A stretch of 64,000 nt of DNA from positions 124,001 through 188,000 of the forward strand of contig NZ_JAUOPH010000003.1 of assembly GCF_030546935.1 (NCBI RefSeq). The letters are read 5' to 3'. A program made the position numbers and the translations under genes. Positions 15,883 through 24,881 of the stretch are shown here, one piece after another. The stretch is from Marinobacter sp. 2_MG-2023. GTDB lineage: Bacteria; Pseudomonadota; Gammaproteobacteria; Pseudomonadales; Oleiphilaceae. The stretch's first letter is position 1. Each line of letters opens with the position of its first letter. The notes under the pieces are model-generated. The model had not been told where the DNA came from, did not search any database, and worked only from the letters and a program-made list of their open reading frames with translations.

Positions 15883-16146
15883 AGGGCAATTCGATGCAAT
15901 GGAAATCCATCAACTGTAGACCCTATTTTTAGTTGCAGTTCAGGTTCGCATGTTGTGATTACGGGTAGTAATTAAGCAGGCTGAGAGGTGCGTTCTCATG
16001 CACAAAGCCCAAAAAGCAGCCCTATAGCCTGGCTTTGCCTCCAAGTCTGAATGTTCGCTTTGCGACCGTAGCGTCAGTTGTGTGCCCCCGCAAATCAACG
16101 TTAGGCACTTTGCATTCAGCTTTGGAGTCACCTGCTACGCTGAGAA
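15883..16146. other. Gene-free stretch with repeat copy
   Basis: No gene is seen. It holds copy 2 of the dispersed repeat and a GTTAGGC box at about 16101-16107 that would suit an attC R' box, but no partner R'' box is evident. Confidence 0.5.
16046..16099. repeat. Dispersed ~53 bp repeat, copy 2
   Basis: The first 27 bases from TCTGAATGTT through CCGTAGC are identical to copy 1 at 6957. The similarity continues with scattered changes to AATCAAC. CTGAATG (16047-16053) has an inverted partner CATTCAG about 60 bp downstream. Confidence 0.75.
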
Positions 16147-16550
16147 GTGATCCTGGCCCCGTATTAGGTCCTGTTTGAGGGGGGCTGGTCGAGTCGTCGG
16201 GTGTAGGTCGCAGGCCGGCAAGGTCATGGGTCGCTGGGCCTATGGTCGAAACATCGAAATCAACCTCTCACGGCCCGGAAAACCAACCGACAACGCAACC
16301 GTGGAACTTTTTTTAATTGACGACACCGGCAGGAGTGTCGGCATGAAAACTGTTTATTGTCACTGGCAGGCGCCAGAGAAAAAATCGAAGCGTGGAGGGG
16401 GGTCTATAACCAAGTCCGACCCCATTCCGCATTGGAGTGGTCCACGCCCTCGAACTACTCCAGGAAGCGTGCGGTTTCACGCAGAAAACAGAAGCAATTG
16501 GAGCCCAAATTTTCCAATTCTGGGTAGACCCAATACGAGGTCAGGGTCAC
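16147..16550 (+). mobile_element. Decayed IS3-family insertion sequence
   Basis: The ends 16147-16170 and 16527-16550 are 24 bp inverted repeats matching at 20 of 24 positions (both read GTGA-C/T-CCTG... toward the inside). Between them lies the C-terminal part of an IS3-type DDE transposase. 'SRPGKPTDNATVE' is in one frame (about 16270-16310), and the continuation 'KIEAWRGVYNQVRPHSALEW' is in another frame (about 16383-16442). Most of the element, including orfA and two of the three catalytic residues' regions, is deleted. No convincing target duplication was found. Confidence 0.82.
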
Positions 16551-16618
16551 ATTTGAGAATGTCCAGCCGGCTGAGACTCCCGAAGCACGATGCCCCCATG
16601 GTGAGGCTCTACCGGTAA
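16175..16618 (+). pseudogene. Frameshifted IS3-family transposase fragment
   Basis: An open frame here encodes 'LSRPGKPTDNATVE', a strongly conserved motif of IS3-family OrfB around the last catalytic Glu. The normal downstream sequence ('EAWRGVYNQVRPHSALEW') appears only in another frame, which shows a frameshift near 16315-16380. The remaining open frame downstream is out-of-frame noise that runs past the right terminal repeat. Non-functional remnant. Confidence 0.75.
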
Positions 16619-16635
16619 TGGTGGTGTTAAAATCG

Positions 16636-18840
16636 TTAGTACAGAAGCTCCGGAAGTGTGACATTTCGTCCGGCAGCCGAGGCAGGCGCTAAGATAGCTG
16701 CTTCGGCCGCCTTTCGATCACCCACGAGAACGACCTGATCAACGCCCCGTGTAATAGCCGTGTAGACCAATGTTTGGTCAAGTATGCGTGACTCTCTAAT
16801 TGGGACGATAACTCGGGTGAACTGGGAACCCTGAGACTTGTGCACGGTAATCGAGTAGGAATGGGTTAGGGCTTCTAGCTGATGGGATTTAAGAGCGATC
16901 TCGACCCCCTCGAAATCAACGACGCAACAGTCAGATTGTTCGTTATTTACGGGCAGGGCTGAAACGATACGGGCCAGAGAGCCATTCCGTAGGTCGATGG
17001 TGTAATCATTCTTGGTGAACATGACAAGGTCGCCAACTGAAAGCAGCATTCGCGCCAGCGTCATGCCCTGGACACGGCCAAATTCTTGGCTATGGGCATA
17101 TACGGGCTCTGCGTTGAGTTGGAGATGATCACGGAACAATTGGTTGATGTGTTGAACGCCACCATTTCCTGTTCGAGTGGTAGAAAGGATTTGGACATTG
17201 TAGTCGCTGCCAGTGCCGCCCAACTGGCGATAGAGAGATTGAACCGTAGTGTTGAGGGCACTTTCACGGCACTCAACCATCGAAACACCATTCCCAATCC
17301 CGTCAAAAGGAGCGAATTCCGGCAGTTGATGGGCTCTAACCGAAGCGGCTACTACAGGAATACCGCTGGCTTTAGATTGACGTTTCACCACTTTCAACTC
17401 GGTTTGTGGGATGGCGGGGTGTCCTTCAAGGGCGTGAAGAACCAAACCCGGTCCAATTGGCGGCAGTTGGCTTGGATCCCCAACAAGCACCAGTCGCGTT
17501 CCCGGAGGTATGTGAGCGAGAAGACGATAGAACAAAATCACGTCCACCATAGACACTTCATCCACGACGATCAGTGTTCCCTCCCCAAGCATCGTTTCTT
17601 CGACTGAGTGGAGAAATGCCGCAATGGTCATGGAATCGCGGCCTGTGGCTTCGCTCATTCGTTGTGCGGCCCGGCCTGCAAGCGCGACCTGATAGATGGC
17701 TGTCGCCGGTGAAATTGTTTCTATAGATTCGTAAAGTGCCTTGAGAACTGTTGTTTTGCCGGTTCCTGCTCCGCCTAAGATAAGGCTCGCCTTTGCGGCA
17801 ACGCTGCATTCAACCGCTTGCCTTTGCTCAAGTGAAAGTTCAAAGCCTTGTGACTGTTCGTACTGTTCGATCGCTGCGTCGATATCCTTTTGATTGATTG
17901 AATCAGCTTTAAAGATTGATGCTTGCTGTTCGCTTTCACCTTCAACGATTTGGTGAAGACGCTGAGCAACCGTGTGCTCAATAAGGTAGGTGCCAATCGG
18001 CTGGTAGCGATCTAATATTTTTCGATACTGAGTGCTTTCGCCTTGCTCTAGGGCCAGATCCACCAAATCGTTCTTTAGCAACAACCGCTTAACTGCCTGC
18101 CTGAGATTGTTTTCGGGAAGGCAGGTGTGGCCATTTTGAAGGCCACGATACAATGCTTCCTCCACTGCTGCTTCGAGGCGGCGTGGATCATTCTCAGAGA
18201 TGCCGAAGCGGGTGATTGCGATTCCATCAACGATCTTCCACTTCGCCTCAAAGCTGATCAGTAGATAAGGGTTCGATTTGACCTTTACTCTGGCCGTGTC
18301 GCCATAACACGAGATCACCTTTTGGCCGATCGGACGCTTGATTCCCATTTGATCAAGCCACAAAAGAACCTCTCCCACATTATGCTGTTGAAAGGCGTGA
18401 CAGATTAATTGAGCCGCCTCCTCAGTAACGATAGTAGAGAGCTCTGCTATGTCTTTTTGTTCGATAAGATTCAGTAGTTCGGGGCCGAATCGGTCATATA
18501 GTTTCCGTGCTTTGACCTGCCCAACACCTCTGATCTGCGGGTTTTCAGTGATCCAGGCGATAATGTTTTCGCCCGAGGGCCGAAGTAGTTCAGCTTTCTC
18601 CGCATTGATCTGATGCTCGTGTCTACTAAACCCATTAACAAAGATCTTCCTAACCTCAACAGGCCCGTTTACAAGCCAACGTTGTCCTTTCGAGGGGAGG
18701 CTGGCATCTGGAACCAACTGCCAGTCGCACTGAACCACATACCGAAAGCCATCCGGTGAACTTCCGGCCATGATGACACCGCCGATTTTGCCGCGGCTGA
18801 TGATGGAGTTAATCGTTAACTCAACTGATATATCGGTCAC
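16636..18840 (-). CDS. RecD2-like superfamily 1B DNA helicase
   Basis: 734 residues. The N-terminal third has an OB-like start and helix-hairpin-helix segments ('ENPQIRGVGQVKARKLYDRFG', cited as IRGVGQVKARKLYDRFG), as in RecD2. The helicase core shows Walker A 'GGAGTGKTT' (about 356-364), Walker B 'VVDEVSMVD' (about 425), motif III 'GDPSQLPPIG', and motifs V/VI 'YSITVHKSQGSQF' and 'VYTAITRG'. The likely activity is 5'-3' DNA unwinding. It overlaps the start side of the 151-residue gene by 4 bp and is the last gene of the recombinase operon, so it probably serves the element's DNA processing rather than general RecBCD repair. Confidence 0.9.
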   Translation of the reverse strand: MTDISVELTINSIISRGKIGGVIMAGSSPDGFRYVVQCDWQLVPDASLPSKGQRWLVNGPVEVRKIFVNGFSRHEHQINAEKAELLRPSGENIIAWITENPQIRGVGQVKARKLYDRFGPELLNLIEQKDIAELSTIVTEEAAQLICHAFQQHNVGEVLLWLDQMGIKRPIGQKVISCYGDTARVKVKSNPYLLISFEAKWKIVDGIAITRFGISENDPRRLEAAVEEALYRGLQNGHTCLPENNLRQAVKRLLLKNDLVDLALEQGESTQYRKILDRYQPIGTYLIEHTVAQRLHQIVEGESEQQASIFKADSINQKDIDAAIEQYEQSQGFELSLEQRQAVECSVAAKASLILGGAGTGKTTVLKALYESIETISPATAIYQVALAGRAAQRMSEATGRDSMTIAAFLHSVEETMLGEGTLIVVDEVSMVDVILFYRLLAHIPPGTRLVLVGDPSQLPPIGPGLVLHALEGHPAIPQTELKVVKRQSKASGIPVVAASVRAHQLPEFAPFDGIGNGVSMVECRESALNTTVQSLYRQLGGTGSDYNVQILSTTRTGNGGVQHINQLFRDHLQLNAEPVYAHSQEFGRVQGMTLARMLLSVGDLVMFTKNDYTIDLRNGSLARIVSALPVNNEQSDCCVVDFEGVEIALKSHQLEALTHSYSITVHKSQGSQFTRVIVPIRESRILDQTLVYTAITRGVDQVVLVGDRKAAEAAILAPASAAGRNVTLPELLY

Positions 18841-19292
18841 GGACGCACCATTCTTCCAGTTTCAGTGAGGTGCTTTTCGATGAGCTCGTAGCGTTTGAGT
18901 TTCTCTCGAAGTTCCATGACCTCAGCTTTGAGAGCCGCGTTCTGCTCTTCAAACGCCTTCACGCGTTTTTCCGTTTTTTCATTGATAGCGACGATTCGGT
19001 TATCGATGGCGCTCTCTGGTGTCCCTGAATTGCCTTCTGCGGCGTTTTTCCCAGTTTCGAGGGTGAGAGTGCCCTCAGACCTCAATGTGTCTTCCTGGTG
19101 CTCTAAAGCGGCCTTTAGAACTGGGTTTTGTCGAAGGGCAGATTTGGCGAAGCCACATTCATTGGCAATCTCGGTCCGATTCAACTGGCCACGGCGAATG
19201 TAATCACTCCAGTCCCCAGCAGCATTGCGTTCCTCACACCACGCCTCGAACTTGGTAATGTTTTCAGCTGCTATCTGCTTACCACTCGCCAT
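18837..19292 (-). CDS. VPA1267-like HTH/coiled-coil protein
   Basis: 151 residues. The N-terminus 'MASGKQIAAENITKFEAW' followed by 'RGQLNRTEIANECGFAKSAL' (a helix-turn-helix-like segment, about 34-53) resembles what I recall of the VPA1267 family that accompanies gamma-mobile-trio genes. The C-terminal half (about 100-145) is a coiled coil ('EKRVKAFEEQNAALKAEVME'). The protein is probably DNA-binding and dimeric. It lies 2 bp from the upstream gene and overlaps the helicase gene by 4 bp. The family name is from memory and unverified. Confidence 0.65.
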   Translation of the reverse strand: MASGKQIAAENITKFEAWCEERNAAGDWSDYIRRGQLNRTEIANECGFAKSALRQNPVLKAALEHQEDTLRSEGTLTLETGKNAAEGNSGTPESAIDNRIVAINEKTEKRVKAFEEQNAALKAEVMELREKLKRYELIEKHLTETGRMVRP

Positions 19293-19294
19293 GG

Positions 19295-19789
19295 TTACTT
19301 TCCCTCCTTCAGAGAGACGACATTACTTGGTTGTCGTGAGCTGGTGTTCTCGCCCCCACAAAGCGTGCAATAGCCTGCATCCCTGATTTCCGATTCGATT
19401 ATCGGGCGAATGAGGTGCGCTCCGTCGATCGAGTTGGCGTATAGACGCTCATAGATATCAGCATGGTGTGACCTTAGAGCGAGTATGGTCCTTTCACTTT
19501 CTTCAAGTTGATCGCTCAGGCGGGCGATTTTGTCCTGCAAATGTTCGACGGTGGCATTTCCGTCGACCATTCGGCGGCGGGCGTCGAGATCAGCCAAAAC
19601 CCGTTCGACAAGGTCGTCATGGGATCTCAGAGTCTTGCGTGTCGTTGGAACTTGCTCTGCAACTTTGGTTGCGTTGTAGACAAAGGTCTTTCCAGCTTTT
19701 TTCGCCGTGTCAGCACGCTCGCGGATGACCGTTGCAATTCGTTTTTCTAGAGCTGCGCTTCGCAGCTGTCGCCTGGAGTCTTTTGGCAT
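19295..19789 (-). CDS. Small HTH/coiled-coil accessory protein (GmtX/TnpC-like)
   Basis: 164 residues from the ATG at 19789, chosen because GGAG stands seven bases upstream; an upstream in-frame ATG at 19813 would add eight residues. The N-terminal part is basic and helical, with a probable HTH ('TFVYNATKVAEQVPTTRKTL', about 37-56). A coiled coil follows (about 80-110), then a C-terminal CxxC ('YCTLCGG'). Similar small HTH plus coiled-coil proteins follow the recombinases in Tn554-type (TnpC) and gamma-mobile-trio (GmtX) elements. Its position directly after the largest recombinase supports that reading, but homology is not proven. Confidence 0.6.
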   Translation of the reverse strand: MPKDSRRQLRSAALEKRIATVIRERADTAKKAGKTFVYNATKVAEQVPTTRKTLRSHDDLVERVLADLDARRRMVDGNATVEHLQDKIARLSDQLEESERTILALRSHHADIYERLYANSIDGAHLIRPIIESEIRDAGYCTLCGGENTSSRQPSNVVSLKEGK

Positions 19790-19799
19790 TGGAGTTCTC

Positions 19800-21980
19800 C
19801 TAATCAACCTCAACCGCTGGGATTCGCTCGAGCATTACGTTCACATTCGTGCGAACTTGCTTGAAATGGTCAATCTGTGGAGACTCATCGATGCCCTGTG
19901 CTTCAATTGCCTCAACTATAAGATCAGCCTCTTTAGCGATTCGCTTCATTTCCTCTAGGTGATTTTCATTGCCCGGATCGACAATTAAATGTTCGCAGGG
20001 GCCTTTATCTTCCGTTTCGCAACTGAAGCAACTTAGGTGGTGGGGGCAGGGGGAGGTGCTCCAATCAAGCATACACACGCCATGTGGCATGGGATTGACC
20101 ATTCTGACAACAGCTTCCAGATAATCCTCAGCATCGTCCCGCGAGAATTCCGCAAGCCTAGAGTAAGTGTCTGTGGCTGCGCCCAAAGCGATCTTGTCAC
20201 GGATCGCTTGTTTCATCCTTTCAGAGCGCTCTCGGTTCGAGGTTTGGTCATATACAGCATTCTGTTGCTTATGCTTTCGGTTGAAGATAAGTGCAATCTG
20301 GTCCTCTGTCAGACCCCCGTTCTGATAGATCGTATTCAACCAGTGGCGCACATCGTGAGAGGTGAACTTCGCACACTCTCCTGTGCGCCGATCAATAATT
20401 TCTAAGCGTCGAAAAACGCTGTCTTCGTGATTCCCAGTCCCGTGAGATCGAGCAACACCCCCAAGCCAATCACTGAAGCCGGACTCTCCGATTACAGTGA
20501 ACGCATCAGCCTTGGTCCCACGGTGCTCTGAAAGCGCATATTTCTGGGTAACGAGCAGAGCCTCGTGAGGATATATGAGGGGCTTTCCTTGTTTGTTTTT
20601 GATCAGTGGTCGCACTTCAAACCGGAAACTTCCTTCGAAATCCCGGTCATAGTCAGGTGCTGGATAGACTTTGCCGGCCAACTGGGTTTTTTGGGCCTCA
20701 TCTAGGATGTCCCGGATTAAGGCTCGTTTTTTTTGCCGAATTGCTACTGACGTGTGCTTTTCCAAATTCAGGAAGGAAACTACGCGTAAATCGGTATCCC
20801 AGCTGTTTCTCTGCTGTCCTTTGGATTTGCTGTTTGCGACAACTGGTAACTCACCCCTTCGAGCGGCCTCTTGTGCGGCTAGCAGGTTGTCAAAGGTTAT
20901 CCTGCTGACCTGGAGGGTTTGAGCTGCCTTTGTCTTGACTCCTCCAGCTTTCTCAAGAACGCCAATCGCATCAACGAAACACTGATCTCTGTTAAGCCAA
21001 GCGCCGTTTGGATTAATCATTAGGTGCTTCGGGTTGCTGGTCCATTCGTTGGCCCACTTAGCAACGAAATACCGCAATGCGGTTTCATTGGCGTAAATCG
21101 CAGTCCAGTCGAGAGTTTGATCCCTGCGAATTTCCTTTGCTACTGCTCGGGCTTCAGCGGTGATCTCAGACAGAGCTGAAACTGCGTCTTCAACCACATC
21201 TTTCATACTTGGATGGATCGGGCGAGGGACCGGGCGTCCACCCTTTGCCGGGTAGTGCAAAATTTGAAGATGGCCGCCTTCGCGGAGTAGACAATCTGCG
21301 GGTAGCGCTGCTAGCTCGCTGATCCTAAAACCGGTCGCCATCTGTATGACCAGAACGTTTAAGTAGAAGGTGTCTTTGGCGATCAGATCCTCTCGGTGCC
21401 TTGCTAAAATCAAATCTCGGAACACCGAGTCTGGAACGAGTTTGTTGGCTTTGCCTTCATCCGTGCCATAGCGCCCGTGAACACTCGGGTTTATGAGCCG
21501 GCTGTGGTAGTCCAGGGGGAGTCCTAGGCTCCTGCCCAGCCATGAGGACGCGGACTCTAAGTACCCGGAACCTCTGAAGGCTGTACCTGGCGCGAATTCC
21601 TCTCGAAGTTTGCTTTCTGCATCATAGAAGTCATTTGTCTTCAACGTGCGCAATGGGCGAGCACCAAGTACTTCTGCCAAGGGGGCCAAGATTGAAATCT
21701 TCCACTTGGCGGAGCCGACACCTGTTTGCTTTTTGAGTCGGCCATCCAATACCCAAAGCTTGGCTATCTCTCTCAGCTCCGTGTGAGCGATTCTGGAAAA
21801 CGCCAAGGTTGATCTGCGTTTCTTGGAGACCCCTCGCGTCTCCCATTCGATAACATCCCATTCATCGGTTTCGAAGGAATAGCCCGCGGGGATTTCCGCT
21901 AATAATCTGGGGACAAGATCAATAATCGCTGACTCTATCGGTACCTCCGAGAGCCAGTTTTCAAGTTGGACTGCATTCAT
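19800..21980 (-). CDS. Large tyrosine recombinase with C-terminal Cys cluster (GmtZ/TnpB-like)
   Basis: 726 residues. The integrase catalytic set is split by long insertions: Arg I in 'ATGFRISELAALP' (about 215-227), 'TSHDVRHWLNTIY' (H-x-x-R, about 545-557) and the nucleophile in 'NAVYDQTS' (about 583-590). The C-terminus holds a Cys/His cluster ('CPHHLSCFSCETEDKGPCEH'), probably zinc-binding, as in Tn554 TnpB-like and gamma-mobile-trio integrases. The start overlaps the upstream recombinase stop by 4 bp (ATGA). It probably acts jointly with the two other recombinases in element transposition. Confidence 0.78.
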   Translation of the reverse strand: MNAVQLENWLSEVPIESAIIDLVPRLLAEIPAGYSFETDEWDVIEWETRGVSKKRRSTLAFSRIAHTELREIAKLWVLDGRLKKQTGVGSAKWKISILAPLAEVLGARPLRTLKTNDFYDAESKLREEFAPGTAFRGSGYLESASSWLGRSLGLPLDYHSRLINPSVHGRYGTDEGKANKLVPDSVFRDLILARHREDLIAKDTFYLNVLVIQMATGFRISELAALPADCLLREGGHLQILHYPAKGGRPVPRPIHPSMKDVVEDAVSALSEITAEARAVAKEIRRDQTLDWTAIYANETALRYFVAKWANEWTSNPKHLMINPNGAWLNRDQCFVDAIGVLEKAGGVKTKAAQTLQVSRITFDNLLAAQEAARRGELPVVANSKSKGQQRNSWDTDLRVVSFLNLEKHTSVAIRQKKRALIRDILDEAQKTQLAGKVYPAPDYDRDFEGSFRFEVRPLIKNKQGKPLIYPHEALLVTQKYALSEHRGTKADAFTVIGESGFSDWLGGVARSHGTGNHEDSVFRRLEIIDRRTGECAKFTSHDVRHWLNTIYQNGGLTEDQIALIFNRKHKQQNAVYDQTSNRERSERMKQAIRDKIALGAATDTYSRLAEFSRDDAEDYLEAVVRMVNPMPHGVCMLDWSTSPCPHHLSCFSCETEDKGPCEHLIVDPGNENHLEEMKRIAKEADLIVEAIEAQGIDESPQIDHFKQVRTNVNVMLERIPAVEVD

Positions 21981-23569
21981 TCTTTTGCATCCCCATTAGC
22001 TTCTTCGATTTGCTGTTCAACTTCTCGAATAGATGCTGCGGTCCTATCGAAATCTTTGTACAGCTTACTTCGTTCCTTTCCGCCCTCTGCCTCACCCCAA
22101 CGAGAAAGTTCTGACTCCACGTATTCCAGCGACTTTCTATGGTCTGCTTCTTTCCATGCAAGAAAATGTGGGCAGCCGTTGTAGCAGGCCCAGAATGGGT
22201 GTTTTGAACAGGCTCCATCCTTTCCACATCCACCCACAACGGCGGGTGCTTGGGTCTCGTTAGCAGCGGGCTCATGGATATTGATGGCAGGAATTGTGAT
22301 TGCTTTATTTCCAATATCTTGAGTGATGGTACCCTTGAAAAAAAAAGCATCGGTCAGAATCGAGAATACCTCACCCACGCCGCGATCCGTGGCTTTTTCT
22401 AGCGCTGGCATCAGATCGGATCCGACAGCCTGAATGTAGGCATCTGCGGTGAAGGGGGAGTCATGCTCTAAGACCTCCTGAATTTGTTCCCTCGGAATGC
22501 CCTGCAAAGCCATCGCTGTGCCCCCCGTGTGCCGAATTCTGTAGGGCGTGAGGTTTATTACTTCACCTGTACGTGGGCTTACAATTCCTCTTTGCTTAAC
22601 CAGATTCTTAAGTGATTGCTGACCGGTCTGAGCATCAACTTCTCCGTGCTGAATCCACCGAGGAGTGCCTCGGTAACCTGGTAGAACGGCAAGACGGTTG
22701 ACTCTGTCTTGAAGGGCTCGAATTTCCGGAATTTGCGAGTATTCCTGGATAGCTTTTCCCAGTGACTCAGTGATCTGCCATGTGCCTGGAGGCTCACCTG
22801 TCTGGCGTTTTGCTTTTGGGACTCGGAGAAAATACTGGGCTGGACTGGATCCATCTGGGGAGGGTACCACCCAGAACGCATTCTTTGGCATTGACCATAT
22901 TTGCGAGGGGCGTTTCAGAGTCTCGGTCATGATTCGACCGAAGACTTTGGTTGCGATGGTGTTGGGGTGTTCGTCAAGGTTCCACTCCTCAAGGAATCCT
23001 CTGATAAGCTCCCATTCAGCGGCCGTGAGTGCGCCCTTCTCAGGGTGCCAGTGCACGACCTCGCGAAGGGATACGACTTCGCTCCTTGCTTTCCAGGTTT
23101 TGATCTCGCGGGCCAGAGAATAGTCAGCTCCGGCAATGTGTTTATCGGCGCATTCCGAATAGATGGATCTCACAATGCTCCGAGAATCGGGCGTAATGAC
23201 ATCCCAGACCTTAAGGAATGAGGGTGCATCCAATTTGCCAAAGCCTTCCTCTAGATCGACATCTGCCTCTCTAGCAGCTCTAAAGAAGGTTATAAGTGCA
23301 TGGCCAACTTTGCGGAGGTAGTGCGGCGACGACTTTTGCAAGCGCCCCTTAATCAGCGTTTGAAGATCAGGCAATAATGCCCGCGATATGTCAGCGTCTC
23401 TCCAATCAATGGTATGCAAAGAACCTGCGTACTGGGCGCTCCAAACATCCTTGGAAACGTCGATCCACACTGGGTCGCGCGGGTCGAATTCACATCGCAC
23501 AAAGCTACGCCCTTCTTCGTCGTGGAATAAGCCTGTTTTGAAGTCTTCTTTTAGTTTAGTGCGTTCCAT
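21977..23569 (-). CDS. Second tyrosine recombinase with C-terminal zinc cluster
   Basis: 530 residues. Catalytic-type motifs are 'TLKRPSQIWSM' (Arg I region), 'LTPYRIRHTGGTAMALQGI' (the R-H box, with Tyr in place of the first His) and 'FTADAYIQAVG' carrying the likely nucleophilic Tyr. After the catalytic domain there is a Cys-rich segment, 'GGCGKDGACSKHPFWACYNG' continuing to CPHF, a probable zinc finger. The C-terminus (about 490-530) is helical, coiled-coil-like. The gene overlaps the upstream recombinase by 19 bp and the downstream one by 4 bp, so all three are likely translated together. Confidence 0.75.
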   Translation of the reverse strand: MERTKLKEDFKTGLFHDEEGRSFVRCEFDPRDPVWIDVSKDVWSAQYAGSLHTIDWRDADISRALLPDLQTLIKGRLQKSSPHYLRKVGHALITFFRAAREADVDLEEGFGKLDAPSFLKVWDVITPDSRSIVRSIYSECADKHIAGADYSLAREIKTWKARSEVVSLREVVHWHPEKGALTAAEWELIRGFLEEWNLDEHPNTIATKVFGRIMTETLKRPSQIWSMPKNAFWVVPSPDGSSPAQYFLRVPKAKRQTGEPPGTWQITESLGKAIQEYSQIPEIRALQDRVNRLAVLPGYRGTPRWIQHGEVDAQTGQQSLKNLVKQRGIVSPRTGEVINLTPYRIRHTGGTAMALQGIPREQIQEVLEHDSPFTADAYIQAVGSDLMPALEKATDRGVGEVFSILTDAFFFKGTITQDIGNKAITIPAINIHEPAANETQAPAVVGGCGKDGACSKHPFWACYNGCPHFLAWKEADHRKSLEYVESELSRWGEAEGGKERSKLYKDFDRTAASIREVEQQIEEANGDAKE

Positions 23570-24795
23570 TCATCACCACCTTTTTGCCAGAGGTGCAGAG
23601 CCGTTCTGGCTCTTTCGCGCCTTGCTCTCCGGCTGTAAATATCGAGGCTCTGCGGGTCTTGCCAGCCTCCCCAAACAACCAGATCGGCAAGCTTTACCTG
23701 CTGCTCGTCACGGTCTTTGATTTCGGCTACTGCGGAATAAGCGCGATTAAAAAAGGCATGGCGAGCAAGATGCCAATGGAAATCTACGCCAGTTCCTTCC
23801 TTGATCTTATGGGCGACGTTGTCGGCCATTTTCCCGGATAGGGGGTTACCGTTCCGAGCTATCAACAAGAACGGATGGGGAAGAAAAAACTTTCTGATAT
23901 TCCGACCTTTATGTATGGCTTTGATGTACCTGTGCGTTGATACATAGTCAGTCAGGAGGTTGGGGAATTTGGTGTTGCTCAATTGAATCCCCAATTGTCT
24001 CGAAAGAGTTTTGGGGCGTGCTGGGACCTTGCGAGGATCAAAGTAATCAGGACCTCTTTCCTCGATTCGGACGATCTTAAAATAGGGCGAGTTTCTCCCG
24101 GGGCAGTCTTGTAGACGCATGGCCAGAATCTCCCCTATGCGCATGCCAAACTCTATTGCCATTCGCCAGATTAAATAGTCCCGAGTCGCTATGTCCCACC
24201 CAACCGAAGAGTGCCGGTTTTCCGGTAGCAGAAAGTGCTCAACCTTTTTTATTTGTTCATCGGAAAGGTCAGGCGCGAAAATTTCTTGTCTAACCTTCGT
24301 TTGCAGTTCTTTCCACATCCGCTTTTGAGCATCTACTAAAATATGAATGTTGATTACTTGTTCATGCGTCGATCCGGAGTCTGGGCGAGCGAACTGAGTA
24401 GTGAACCATCGACATATGACCGAGCAAAGACTAAGGATTTTGTTGATGGTTCTGCGTTTCTTATAGGGAAGGACACCATTACCCTCGATTCGGTACTTGC
24501 GTAGCCATGCTGCAAAAGACCTGGCTTGAGCTTGAGTAAGGCCCTCGCCAGATAATAGTTGTTTATCCAGATTTATGGCCTGTGTTTTAGCCCAAGAGTA
24601 AAGGTAAACAATTGAATTAAGGTGCTGTTGCCGTGTGCCGGGGGAGTCGTATCGGTGATTGAGATGCGTCTCGTAGATCGATGCCGCCTCCATTGGTGTC
24701 AAAGTTTCACGATTAACAACGATAAAGCGACGCTCACCAGACTCAGTGTGCGAGATTTTAATAATTCTAAACTGTGAAGCTGGTTTATATTTCAT
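23551..24795 (-). CDS. First tyrosine recombinase of the trio
   Basis: 414 residues. The N-terminal SAM-like core-binding region is at about 40-190. The catalytic domain has Arg I in 'EFGMRIGEILAMRLQD' (about 222), 'FHWHLARHAFFN' (H-x-x-R, about 342), 'VVWGGWQDPQSLDIYSRR' with the catalytic Tyr at about 386. It is the shortest, most canonical member of the trio. It is first in translation order after the AT-rich orphan gene, 86 bp downstream of it. In trio elements the first recombinase usually does the canonical strand exchange. Confidence 0.85.
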   Translation of the reverse strand: MKYKPASQFRIIKISHTESGERRFIVVNRETLTPMEAASIYETHLNHRYDSPGTRQQHLNSIVYLYSWAKTQAINLDKQLLSGEGLTQAQARSFAAWLRKYRIEGNGVLPYKKRRTINKILSLCSVICRWFTTQFARPDSGSTHEQVINIHILVDAQKRMWKELQTKVRQEIFAPDLSDEQIKKVEHFLLPENRHSSVGWDIATRDYLIWRMAIEFGMRIGEILAMRLQDCPGRNSPYFKIVRIEERGPDYFDPRKVPARPKTLSRQLGIQLSNTKFPNLLTDYVSTHRYIKAIHKGRNIRKFFLPHPFLLIARNGNPLSGKMADNVAHKIKEGTGVDFHWHLARHAFFNRAYSAVAEIKDRDEQQVKLADLVVWGGWQDPQSLDIYSRRARRERARTALHLWQKGGDEWNALN

Positions 24796-24881
24796 TTTTG
24801 TTCGGTTAATATTTAAGATTATGGTTGTCGAATAATTAATTTAAAAACTTTATATTAACTATTAAAAGCCAAGATAGTTTT

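Noticed and set aside
16101..16107. GTTAGGC near the second dispersed repeat as a further attC site
   Set aside because: It is a single box without an R'' partner or symmetric hairpin.
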